In this document: positions 9,580 through 16,975 of the stretch, in pieces
Layout of the letters: each line of letters begins with the position of its first letter
Numbering within the stretch: position 1 is the first letter of the stretch
NCBI GenBank assembly: GCA_900318495.1
Contig: ONLA01000005.1
Location: forward strand, 1 to 37,069
Origin: an uncultured Eubacteriales bacterium
GTDB taxonomy: Bacteria > Bacillota > Clostridia > Oscillospirales > Acutalibacteraceae
DNA: 37,069 nucleotides
Direction: 5' to 3'
The notes under the pieces: model-generated
What the model was told of the DNA's origin: nothing
Seen by the model: only the letters and a program-made list of their open reading frames with translations
Database searches by the model: none
Made by a program: the position numbers and the translations under genes

Positions 9580-10770
9580 ATGAAGGATTTAAAAATTATC
9601 ATTGCGGGCGACCTGTTGCCGGTGCCGTGCAACTATGAATTGTTTGAATCGGGAGACACTCAGGCGCTTTTCGGCGAAAAGCTGTGTGATTTGTTCGCTT
9701 CCGCCGATTACCGGGTGTGTAACATTGAGGGCTGCTTTACCGGCAGCGAGCATCCGGTTGAAAAAATCGGTCCGAGTATAAAGGCTCCCGTATCTTCAAT
9801 CAAGGCGATAAAAAAACTCGGAATTGATTACGTTTCTTTGGGCAACACCCATTCTATGGACTATGGAAAGCAAGGATATCTTGACACCTGCCAAGTGCTT
9901 TCCGAAAACGGTATAGGTTATTTTGGCTGGGGCGATAATTCTTCATCAGTCAAATGCTATACCGAAATTGAGAAGGACGGCAGAAAAATCGTTCTCTATA
10001 ATACCGCGGAACAGTTTGAGAACGCTCCGCGCGATGATTATCCCGGTGTTAACCTGTATGACGAGTACCGTGTTTGCGGCGAGATAAAAGAACTGAAAAA
10101 ACAATGTGATTTTCTTATTGTTCTATATCACGGAGGCATCGAGGGCACTCATTACAACAGTGAAAAAATGCGCCGGAGGTTTCACCGTATGGCGGACAAC
10201 GGCGCGGATGTTGTTATTTCACAGCATACGCACGCCGTCGGCGAGGAGGAGCGCTACAAAAACGCGTATTTACTTTACGGACAGGGCAATTTTTGTTTCC
10301 ATTTCCGTCCCGACGTTACGCCTCTGCTGGCGGAGGGCTTAGTGCTGGAGCTGAACATTTCAGCGGATGGCTTTGACGTTAAGCCGCACCGTGTTTTGCG
10401 TACCGAAAAAGGCTGTGTTTATGATGAAGCACAGGATTTGAGCGGCTTTTACGCCCGCAGTAAGGCTCATAACGCAATTCTCGGCGGCGACAAACAGGCA
10501 CAGGCTGAATTTGAAAAGCAGTTTGGAACCGATTGCGCCAAGTGGACAAGCGTATTCTTTTCGCTTTTGCGCGGAATAAATCCGCAGGACGCGGAAAAAC
10601 GAAAGACGCTCAGCGCTGCTGATTTTTCGGAATATTTGAAGAATTCTTACACAAGGCAGCAGCTTCTCGGAATTCAGATGTTTCTGCGCAACGAGGAATT
10701 TAATGAAGTGGGCAACCAAATACTCAGCGATTTGCTGAAAGATAATGATATAAAGGAGAAAAAACAATGA
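9580..10770 (+). CDS. CapA-family (poly-gamma-glutamate synthesis type) metallophosphatase-fold protein
   Basis: This 396-residue protein has the CapA/PgsA family motifs in order: AGDLLPV near the N terminus, CNIEG, LGNTHSMDYG, YHGGIEGTHY and SQHTHAVG. These are the metal-binding positions of a calcineurin-like fold. No signal peptide or membrane anchor is evident, unlike classical CapA, so the protein looks cytosolic. CapA proteins are linked to polyglutamate capsule synthesis, but no ligase genes (capB/capC) are next to it and its activity here is unknown. It starts after a strong AAAGGAGGT and its stop overlaps the STAS start by four bases (ATGA), so the two are translationally coupled. 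Its place inside an NRPS and partner-switch operon is unusual. Confidence 0.85.
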   Translation: MKDLKIIIAGDLLPVPCNYELFESGDTQALFGEKLCDLFASADYRVCNIEGCFTGSEHPVEKIGPSIKAPVSSIKAIKKLGIDYVSLGNTHSMDYGKQGYLDTCQVLSENGIGYFGWGDNSSSVKCYTEIEKDGRKIVLYNTAEQFENAPRDDYPGVNLYDEYRVCGEIKELKKQCDFLIVLYHGGIEGTHYNSEKMRRRFHRMADNGADVVISQHTHAVGEEERYKNAYLLYGQGNFCFHFRPDVTPLLAEGLVLELNISADGFDVKPHRVLRTEKGCVYDEAQDLSGFYARSKAHNAILGGDKQAQAEFEKQFGTDCAKWTSVFFSLLRGINPQDAEKRKTLSAADFSEYLKNSYTRQQLLGIQMFLRNEEFNEVGNQILSDLLKDNDIKEKKQ

Positions 10771-11063
10771 CAATTAATGTTTATGAGGAAAACGGAACGC
10801 CTGTAATTGCGCCCGAGGGCAAAATCGACCACGTAACGGTGAACGAATTCGAGACAAAAATTAATGAGCTCGGTGAAAAAAATGATTCGCTTATTCTCGA
10901 TATGGCAGGCGTGGAATATGTAAGCTCGGCTGCGCTCAGAGCTATTTTGAACGCCAGCGATTTGCTGGAAAGCAAAAACGGGCTTGTGCTTAAAAACGTA
11001 AATAATAAGGTTATGGAAATTTTTAACATAACACGCTTTTCCGATTATCTCGATATCAGGTAA
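10767..11063 (+). CDS. STAS-domain anti-anti-sigma factor (SpoIIAA/RsbV-like)
   Basis: This is a 98-residue single STAS domain. The family phosphorylation site appears as GVEYVSSAALR, with Ser53 or Ser54 as the likely acceptor. In known partner switches the unphosphorylated form binds an anti-sigma kinase and frees its target, the kinase inactivates it, and a PP2C phosphatase restores it. All three activities are encoded in this operon: kinase-like domains on the MATE protein and on the phosphatase protein, and the PP2C domain itself. No sigma factor gene is visible in the window, so the final target may be a protein other than a sigma factor. It is coupled to the preceding capA-like gene through ATGA and is the last gene before the terminator. 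Confidence 0.92.
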   Translation: MTINVYEENGTPVIAPEGKIDHVTVNEFETKINELGEKNDSLILDMAGVEYVSSAALRAILNASDLLESKNGLVLKNVNNKVMEIFNITRFSDYLDIR

Positions 11064-11084
11064 CAGTAAGGTATATCAAAAAAC

Positions 11085-11120
11085 AAACTCCGCGGCACAG
11101 TTATAAGCACCGCGGAGTTT
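11085..11120. terminator. Bidirectional intrinsic terminator
   Basis: A perfect 11-bp stem (AAACTCCGCGG paired with CCGCGGAGTTT) encloses a 14-base loop. A and T tracts on both flanks let it serve both the plus-strand NRPS operon and the convergent gshA gene. Confidence 0.85.
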
Positions 11121-11135
11121 TAATGTGTAAAGGAT

Positions 11136-12386
11136 TTATTTTGGGGTTATGAAATCTAACGGTCTGTTATCCTGAAAGCATTCGCAAATTTTTTCGGCGT
11201 AGCGGATTCCGTTTTCCGAAAGCTTTCGGCATTGGTAATTCAAAACAGGATTATCTCCGTAAAAGGCTTTCAGCTCGTCAAGCAGGCGAAGTCCGGCGGT
11301 TCGCGCGCTTTCCGGCTTGTTGTTTTTGGAGTACACGGCAGCGCTGTCAATGTCATACAGCGCGGCGTTTTTGAGGTTTTCCGTTACTCTGATTTGGTCT
11401 TTATATGTCAGCTTTTCGCGGTACTCTGCAACAATCCAAAGAATCAGCAGCTCTATGAATTCAAGATCGCGTTCGTCCAAGCCGGTTTCCGAGAACGGAT
11501 TAATGTCAATATTACGTAATTCGATATGATTAACGCCGTTTTTCACAAGGTTGAGAAGGTCGTTTGCGCCTTTTGGTTTAAGACGAATAGGATAATACAG
11601 CTCAGAAGCCCCCTTTAACGTGCCGCTGTTGACATACCTTTGGATGCTTCCGGTATAAGCCGTAATATTGTCATAAAACAAAATCGGCGTAAAATTATTC
11701 CAGTAGCCTTCCTTTCCGCATCGCAGTGACGCATAATCGGTAATGACTGTCTCTCCGGCTCTTTCCGCGGAAAAATATGAACCGTCACAGACCGGTGAAG
11801 CGGAAAGCAGGAGGTTTATAATCCATCCGTATTCAAGCAAGCCCTGCGCTAACCTCAGATAGGTTTGGTTTTTATAATTTAATTCTGTGCTTTGAGCTGA
11901 ACCGCCGGGGATTAGTCTGAACATTTTCTCCGAAAGCGAGTAGTTAACATGGATTCCGGATAAAGTCATCTTGTTTTTTCCGTATTTTTCAGCGAGATAC
12001 AGGCGGTAGATGTACTTGTCCTTCTGCTCGCCTTCGTACACGGCAACGGGAATATCGTCAGCGTTTTTAAGCAGAGGCGGATTTGAGTACAGCCACAATG
12101 CTTCTCCGCGTTTTTCAATTTCCGCGCTCAGGCGGTTTGAAAGCTCGGCAAGCTCTTTTAATGCCGCTCCGGCGCTGTTGTGAACTCCGGTGTTTATTTC
12201 AGCCTGGTTTTCGCAAAAATCCTTTACGATTTTTTTATCGTCACGGAACGGGTGGGGTGTATGAGCCATATTACCTTCGGCGGTAACACGCAGTGTTTCG
12301 CGTTCCAGACCAAAGGTGCCGCCCGGAAGCGCGTTACCTTGCCTGCAGGTTATTTCCCGTGCTGCTTTCTGTTCTATTTTTTTCAT
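11136..12386 (-). CDS. gshA: Glutamate-cysteine ligase
   Basis: This 416-residue enzyme should make gamma-glutamylcysteine from glutamate, cysteine and ATP. The N-terminal FGLERETLRV and HPF segments and the central SGIHVNYSL and NQTYLRLAQGL segments match the GshA/GshF ligase family. It is shorter than E. coli GshA (about 518 residues), and no ATP-grasp glutathione synthetase domain follows, so it is not bifunctional GshF. No gshB is visible, so the product might be gamma-glutamylcysteine, or another enzyme may finish glutathione. The start is preceded by AAGGAGAAAAG and lies 12 bases after the amidotransferase-like gene, indicating one operon. Confidence 0.88.
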   Translation of the reverse strand: MKKIEQKAAREITCRQGNALPGGTFGLERETLRVTAEGNMAHTPHPFRDDKKIVKDFCENQAEINTGVHNSAGAALKELAELSNRLSAEIEKRGEALWLYSNPPLLKNADDIPVAVYEGEQKDKYIYRLYLAEKYGKNKMTLSGIHVNYSLSEKMFRLIPGGSAQSTELNYKNQTYLRLAQGLLEYGWIINLLLSASPVCDGSYFSAERAGETVITDYASLRCGKEGYWNNFTPILFYDNITAYTGSIQRYVNSGTLKGASELYYPIRLKPKGANDLLNLVKNGVNHIELRNIDINPFSETGLDERDLEFIELLILWIVAEYREKLTYKDQIRVTENLKNAALYDIDSAAVYSKNNKPESARTAGLRLLDELKAFYGDNPVLNYQCRKLSENGIRYAEKICECFQDNRPLDFITPK

Positions 12387-12398
12387 AAGCTTTTCTCC

Positions 12399-13172
12399 TT
12401 ACAATCCGGAATAAGCCATATAAAGCGGCTTGTACGCGTCTGGGTCAAAGAAGTGTTCGTTGTTGTGATGCGTTCCCGAAAACAAATGCGAGCCGTTGCA
12501 ATATCCGAGTAAAACGTTCATCGGAACATTTTTCCAATTGCTTCCGGAAAGCTTTTGGGTGGAAAAGGTTATTCCGTATTCGTCCTCGCGGAAATACAGA
12601 GAATTACGAAAATTTGTGTGTACGTAAAGAATATCTCCGTCATAAATTAACAGGTTGAGCTTGTTTTTTGCTGAGCTTGTCCTGATTATTTCATCTATAA
12701 TTTTAAAGCGTTCTCTAAAGGTCAAAACGCGTTTAAATTTTTCGCTGCGTTCGTTTATCCTGTCAATTATATATAGCAGTATACGCTCGCTGTCGGTTTC
12801 TCCGCTTTGACTGAAAACGTAACGGCTCAGTTTATCACTTTCAAAAACGGTGCCGTTGTGAACAAGCGTCCACATTATTCCGTTTTTATCTGTTTTAGTA
12901 AACGGATGACAGTTTTCCGGTTCAACGTTGCCGATTGTAGCCAAACGGATGTGCGCCAGCGCTGTTTTTGCGTAAACCGGCTTTGACAGAAGTTTTTTTA
13001 AGTAATCACTGCGGTCGGCGCGTTTTGTTTCTCGGAAAATATCTGATTTATTGTTGTCAAACAGCGCAAGCCCCCAGCCGTTGGGATGCTTTTCGGCGTG
13101 AGAGTAAAATATTTGCAAATCGCTGTTAAGCTTATTCTTTTGTTTTCCTGAAAAACCGAATATTTCGCACAT
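12399..13172 (-). CDS. Class II glutamine amidotransferase-fold protein (YafJ/EgtC-like)
   Basis: This 257-residue Ntn-hydrolase begins Met-Cys-Glu, so removal of Met exposes the catalytic Cys2. Family landmarks include HPNGWGLA, AHIRLATIG, VHNGTVF and GETDSERIL. No synthase domain is attached, so this is a stand-alone GATase2 protein like YafJ. Relatives such as EgtC remove a gamma-glutamyl group instead of feeding ammonia to a synthase. Being first in an operon with glutamate-cysteine ligase makes a gamma-glutamyl substrate plausible, but this is inference. Transcription should start from the consensus promoter at 13221-13249. The ribosome binding site (GGAG) is modest. Confidence 0.85.
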   Translation of the reverse strand: MCEIFGFSGKQKNKLNSDLQIFYSHAEKHPNGWGLALFDNNKSDIFRETKRADRSDYLKKLLSKPVYAKTALAHIRLATIGNVEPENCHPFTKTDKNGIMWTLVHNGTVFESDKLSRYVFSQSGETDSERILLYIIDRINERSEKFKRVLTFRERFKIIDEIIRTSSAKNKLNLLIYDGDILYVHTNFRNSLYFREDEYGITFSTQKLSGSNWKNVPMNVLLGYCNGSHLFSGTHHNNEHFFDPDAYKPLYMAYSGL

Positions 13173-13220
13173 AAGAAAGCTCCAAACAAGATATATTAAA
13201 CATATAGAAATAGTAGGTTA

Positions 13221-13249
13221 ATTATACGCTGAATGTTTATTTTTGTCAA
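13221..13249 (-). promoter_or_regulatory. Sigma-A-type promoter for the GATase2-gshA operon
   Basis: Read on the minus strand, TTGACA (13249-13244) and TATAAT (13226-13221) are separated by exactly 17 bases. This is a perfect consensus match, about 50 bases before the start codon. Confidence 0.85.
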
Positions 13250-13297
13250 GTGATTTTACGAACTCGTTTGCAGTTCAGCGTTTTTTGAAAATGTTTG

Positions 13298-13326
13298 TTG
13301 CCTTTTGTTTAATAAAGTAGTAAAAT
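13298..13326 (+). promoter_or_regulatory. Candidate promoter for the DMT transporter gene
   Basis: TTGCCT and TAAAAT are separated by 17 bases, and the pair is divergent from the gshA-operon promoter. The match is moderate. The resulting leader would contain repeat copy A (13340-13368). Confidence 0.4.
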
Positions 13327-13339
13327 ATTAAAGCAAGCC

Positions 13340-13368
13340 GTGCGCCTTGAATTGTGCGGTGTTACCTT
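13340..13368 (-). repeat. Intergenic repeat, copy A (half element)
   Basis: Read on the minus strand, these 29 bases match copy B (19296-19324) at 28 positions. The copy ends about 20 bases before the transporter start codon. The element seems to be half of a longer palindrome; see the repeat finding. Confidence 0.75.
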
Positions 13369-13389
13369 AAATAACAGAAGGGGATAAGT

Positions 13390-14310
13390 ATGAACAAATT
13401 ACAGGCGAATATTTGTTTAATCTGTGTAACTCTGTGTTGGTCAACCGAGGTAATTATTTTCAGTTGTATTCCCGGCAATGTTTTACCTTTTGCCACGACA
13501 TTTATCTGCAACGCGATTGCGGCGATAATACTCGGCTCTTGCTTTTACAAACGTATAAAGAACGAACTGACGCGCTCCGGGAAAAAAATAATACTTCGTT
13601 GTCTGCTGTTAGGCGTCTTAAATTGCGGATATAATACTCTTTATCTTTACGGAATAAAGCATTTTGACGTGTCCACCGGCGCCTTTACCTTTTCAATGAC
13701 GGTTGTTGTTTTGCCGGTAGTATTGATTACAATGAAAAAAACAGTCGGAGCAAAAACGTGGATATCCGTAGCGCTGGTGCTGACGGGAATTATCACGGCG
13801 CTGGGAGGAAATATTACAAAGATTTCCCCGGTAGGCCTGCTTTTAATGCTGCTTGGATGTATAATTCGCGCTGTATTTATTGTAAAGCTTAATGATTTTG
13901 CCGGAGAATTCGATTCGATTTCACTTTCGGCTTTCATTTCCGTGTTTGTAGCCGCAATCAGCTTTGTAATTTGGCTTGTTCTCCAGCCGGAAACATTTGC
14001 CGTGATTCCGTGGTCAGGCACGATAATAGCGAGCTTGTTTATTCACGCGTATTTTATCATCGCGTTTGCGCAAACCTTGAATATTTTTGCTCAAAAGCGG
14101 GCAACCGCGACGGGCGCGACAATTATCTATTCACTCGAAATAGTTTTTTCGCTTATTTGGGGTACCGTGCTTCCGGAAAATTTAATAGAGCGCGCTGTTT
14201 TGACACCGTTCAATATAATAGGAGCGCTTCTTATTGTTTCGGGAAGCGTAATTGAAATTATTGATATTAATGGGAAAAGGAGGGGTATTTATGACGTTAA
14301 AAAAAATTAA
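13390..14310 (+). CDS. EamA/DMT-superfamily transporter
   Basis: This 306-residue integral membrane protein has about ten hydrophobic helices arranged as two EamA repeats. The first (residues 1-135) includes the typical W-S-T-E segment in helix 1 and GVLNCGYNTLYLYGIKH. The second follows a GIITALGGN turn near residue 140. The family exports or imports small metabolites such as amino acids, and the substrate cannot be read from the sequence. The start follows AGAAGGGGAT. The end overlaps the start of the ECF S-component gene, so the two are probably co-translated. Confidence 0.88.
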   Translation: MNKLQANICLICVTLCWSTEVIIFSCIPGNVLPFATTFICNAIAAIILGSCFYKRIKNELTRSGKKIILRCLLLGVLNCGYNTLYLYGIKHFDVSTGAFTFSMTVVVLPVVLITMKKTVGAKTWISVALVLTGIITALGGNITKISPVGLLLMLLGCIIRAVFIVKLNDFAGEFDSISLSAFISVFVAAISFVIWLVLQPETFAVIPWSGTIIASLFIHAYFIIAFAQTLNIFAQKRATATGATIIYSLEIVFSLIWGTVLPENLIERAVLTPFNIIGALLIVSGSVIEIIDINGKRRGIYDVKKN

Positions 14311-14848
14311 CCCTCCAAAGCCGGTTAAGTTTTGTGTTTTAACAGCCCTTCTTGTAGCGGTTTATTTGATTATAGCGATTCCCTTTAAGGTTATGAGCGT
14401 AATCCCGGGTTTTACCGATATTCGCCCGGTTATGCTTCTTAAACCTGTTTTCGGTATTTTCTTCGGAATTCCGGGATGTTTGGCGTTTGCCGTCGGCAAT
14501 TTAATCGGCGACATAATGAGCGGCAGTTTAAGGTGGTCTTCTGCCGCAGGCTTTATCGCGAATTTTCTCGGTCCGTTTGTGTTTTACCTGTTCTATATGA
14601 AAATCTTCAAAAAGCCCTTTTACCTTAGAACAATCAAGGATATTATAAGGCAGCTTGCGGTAATAATAATTTCGGCTGTTATTGAAGCAGTAATTATTTC
14701 GCCCGCCGTCAAATTATTATACCCGGAAATTGATATGCTGCTGTTATTTGTTACTATACTTCTTAACGGAACCGTATTTCCGTTTATGCTTGGGATTCCG
14801 CTGATGATTCTTATGCAGGAGGAGCTTGGTTTTAAACCTGTTTTGTAA
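14291..14848 (+). CDS. ECF-type transporter S component (QueT-like)
   Basis: This is a 185-residue hydrophobic protein with five or six membrane helices. The segment FTDIRPVMLLKPVFGIFFG followed by GNLIGDIMSG resembles QueT-like and related S components, which bind a vitamin or nucleobase and work with a shared EcfAA'T energising module. No ecfA or ecfT gene is in the window, which is normal for group II systems. I prefer the ATG at 14291, preceded by AAAAGGAGGGG, over an upstream in-frame ATG at 14252 that lies deep inside the DMT gene. It overlaps the DMT gene by 20 bases. The substrate is unknown. Confidence 0.65.
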   Translation: MTLKKINPPKPVKFCVLTALLVAVYLIIAIPFKVMSVIPGFTDIRPVMLLKPVFGIFFGIPGCLAFAVGNLIGDIMSGSLRWSSAAGFIANFLGPFVFYLFYMKIFKKPFYLRTIKDIIRQLAVIIISAVIEAVIISPAVKLLYPEIDMLLLFVTILLNGTVFPFMLGIPLMILMQEELGFKPVL

Positions 14849-14879
14849 AAAAGCGCCGGCCGTTCAGGTCAGCGCTTTT
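14849..14879 (+). terminator. Intrinsic terminator after the S-component gene
   Basis: The stem AAAAGCGC/GCGCTTTT continues through GGCC/GGTC, with one mismatched C/A pair and a five-base loop, and ends in a short T run. It begins directly after the stop codon. Confidence 0.75.
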
Positions 14880-14969
14880 GTATTGCCGTAATAAGGCTTG
14901 GTATCAGGATGATATGTTTCCTTATTCTGTTGATATGAATATTTTTTATCGTAAATAATAAAAAATATA

Positions 14970-14998
14970 ATGACACTTTACCTGTTTTGTGATATAAT
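14970..14998 (+). promoter_or_regulatory. Promoter for the CmpB-like/RsbW/PP2C group
   Basis: ATGACA and a perfect TATAAT are separated by 17 bases. The ATG at 15060 lies about 60 bases downstream. Confidence 0.7.
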
Positions 14999-15059
14999 AC
15001 ATTATGGAATCTGCTGCGGTATAAATTAATGCCGCAAATTGCGTAATGATGAGGGTGCT

Positions 15060-16520
15060 ATGAAGTTTTTAACGGGAATGTTGTGGGTATTTGTCATCTT
15101 TTCTTTTTTAGGGTGGCTTACCGAACTTATATACTACTTAATAAAAAATAAGCGTGTAACTAATCCGGGCTTTTTAACGCTTCCTTTTTTGCCGTCAATC
15201 GGTATCGGATTTTTGTTGCTTTATGTTTTCGCTCTTCGTTTTGAAAACGTTGTGATGCTGTTTTTTACATCAGCTATTATACTTACGCTTTATAAATATT
15301 TTGCTTCGGTTATTTTTGAGCGTTCGTTTGGCTTTAAATGGAAGGATTATTCGGACAGTAAGTATAAAATCAATAAATACGTCAGCATTTGGGAACCCTT
15401 TGTTTACGGACTTTTGGGTGTTGTGCTTGTTAAATTTGCTTATGCACCCGTAGCTTCAATTATTACAGCTATTCCGTTCTGGGCGGCAATATTGATTCCG
15501 GCGGTTGTTACGGTTTTAATTATAGTTGATATTATCATTTCCTGCGTTACGGTTATAAAGCTTAGAAATAACCTTAAAAAAATGGATAATATTTCCAGAC
15601 TTTTAGATAACGAAGAAAAAAATGTGTCCGATAATGAGCTGAGAAAAGAGTACGAGCGAAGAATAATACAAAGCAAGCACTTCAGGCTGAGACTTGTAAA
15701 GGCGTTTCCGGATATGGAATCTTTTGATTATGAAAAACAGCTTTCGGACATTAAGGCTCATCATAACCTGCTTTTAAAGAGAAATAACGAGACATATGAA
15801 AACAACATAATGAATAAAGAAGACAGACCGTTTGCTTACGGACTGAGTCTTTCCAAGCTTTTTTGGCTGTTTTTAATCGGCAGCTTTTGCGGCACGCTTC
15901 TTGAAACCGTCTGGGCGTTTTTTGTTGAGGGACATTTCGAGATGAGAGTCGGTGTGGTTATGGGACCTTTTATCCCCGTATACGGCGGCGGAGCTGTTGC
16001 GATTACCTTGTGTCTTTATAAGCTGTATAATAAAAACGATATAATTGTGTATGCCGCTTCGGCTGTAATCGGAGCGACCTTTGAATATTACTGCTCTTAT
16101 TTTCAGGAAATGTTTTTGGGAACAATTAGCTGGGATTACAGCGACACACCGTTTAATCTTGACGGCAGAACAAATTTGCTTTTTGCTTTTATCTGGGGAT
16201 TTCTCGGACTTGTATGGCTCAGGTATTTGTATCCCTTAATAAGCCGCTTAATTGAGAAAATACCGAAAAAGCCCGGCAATATTATTACTGTAATCCTTGC
16301 GGTTTTTATGGTTGTAAACGGTGTTCTTACAATTGTTTCTATTGACAGAAAGAATAAACGCGCCGAGAATATTCCGCCGCAAACTGTGATAGGTCAATTT
16401 TGTGACACAGTATTTACCGACGAATATATGAATTTTATGTTTCCGCATATGGGCACAAAGGAAACCTTTGCCAAGGAAAGAGAACAAAAGGCAAAACAGG
16501 CATTAAAAAAAGCAAACTGA
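15060..16520 (+). CDS. Putative ABC-transporter type IV (CmpB, PF06541-like) membrane protein, internally duplicated
   Basis: This 486-residue membrane protein holds two related halves. The first begins with FVIFSFLGWLTELIYYL and the second, near residue 265, with FWLFLIGSFCGTLLETVWAF; each continues into a P-F-x-P-x-x-G type segment. A charged, helix-rich cytoplasmic linker of about 80 residues separates them. The family is labelled putative ABC-transporter type IV, but its function is not established and no ATPase partner is encoded nearby. ATG 15060, with GAGGG just upstream, is preferred over an in-frame TTG at 15039. The RsbW-like gene starts 39 bases after the stop, so this protein may be the membrane input for that switch; this is inference. 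Confidence 0.8.
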   Translation: MKFLTGMLWVFVIFSFLGWLTELIYYLIKNKRVTNPGFLTLPFLPSIGIGFLLLYVFALRFENVVMLFFTSAIILTLYKYFASVIFERSFGFKWKDYSDSKYKINKYVSIWEPFVYGLLGVVLVKFAYAPVASIITAIPFWAAILIPAVVTVLIIVDIIISCVTVIKLRNNLKKMDNISRLLDNEEKNVSDNELRKEYERRIIQSKHFRLRLVKAFPDMESFDYEKQLSDIKAHHNLLLKRNNETYENNIMNKEDRPFAYGLSLSKLFWLFLIGSFCGTLLETVWAFFVEGHFEMRVGVVMGPFIPVYGGGAVAITLCLYKLYNKNDIIVYAASAVIGATFEYYCSYFQEMFLGTISWDYSDTPFNLDGRTNLLFAFIWGFLGLVWLRYLYPLISRLIEKIPKKPGNIITVILAVFMVVNGVLTIVSIDRKNKRAENIPPQTVIGQFCDTVFTDEYMNFMFPHMGTKETFAKEREQKAKQALKKAN

Positions 16521-16559
16521 TTTTCAGTATAAATTTATCTGTACAGGGGAGTGACGGTT

Positions 16560-16970
16560 GTGAAAGAACTGACAGTTGAAGCGGAATTAGATAATATTGA
16601 AACGGTTACCGAGTTTGTGAACGCGGAGCTTGACACCTTGGATTGTCCGATGAAAGCGCGGATTAAGATTGACGTAGCGATAGATGAAATGTTCGGGAAT
16701 ATTGCCCGTTACGCTTACAGCGGCGCGAAAGGAAAAGTAACCGTAAGATTCGAGCTTGAAGAAAATCCGCTTACCGCCTCGATTACCTTTATTGACAGCG
16801 GCACGCCGTTTAATCCGCTGAAAAAGGCGGATCCCGACATAACCTTATCCGCCGAAGAACGGAAGATAGGCGGACTCGGAATTTTTCTTGTTAAAAAGAC
16901 TATGGATGAGATGGACTATACTTACAGCGGCGGACAGAATATTTTGACAATTAAGAAAAAGCTCGGGTGA
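16560..16970 (+). CDS. RsbW/SpoIIAB-like HATPase (anti-sigma serine kinase)
   Basis: This is a 136-residue single GHKL ATPase domain. The N-box reads AIDEMFGNIARYAY, the nucleotide loop IDSGTPFNP and the lid KIGGLGIFLVKK, all intact. Such proteins phosphorylate a STAS antagonist and often bind a sigma factor. GTG 16560 is chosen because GGGGAG lies eight bases upstream; a GTG at 16551 would overlap that site. The stop overlaps the reading frame of the PP2C gene. No STAS partner is encoded in this operon, so the nearest candidate is the one at 10767. The domain strongly resembles the C-terminal tail of the phosphatase at 7798-9537. Confidence 0.92.
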   Translation: MKELTVEAELDNIETVTEFVNAELDTLDCPMKARIKIDVAIDEMFGNIARYAYSGAKGKVTVRFELEENPLTASITFIDSGTPFNPLKKADPDITLSAEERKIGGLGIFLVKKTMDEMDYTYSGGQNILTIKKKLG

Positions 16971-16975
16971 TAATT

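Noticed and set aside
11136..13172. Possible ergothioneine biosynthesis locus
   Set aside because: Only the ligase and GATase2 parts resemble EgtA/EgtC. No egtB- or egtD-like gene is present in the window.
14252..14290. Upstream start for the ECF S component
   Set aside because: The ATG at 14252 would add 13 residues inside the DMT gene, whereas ATG 14291 has AAAAGGAGGGG directly upstream.
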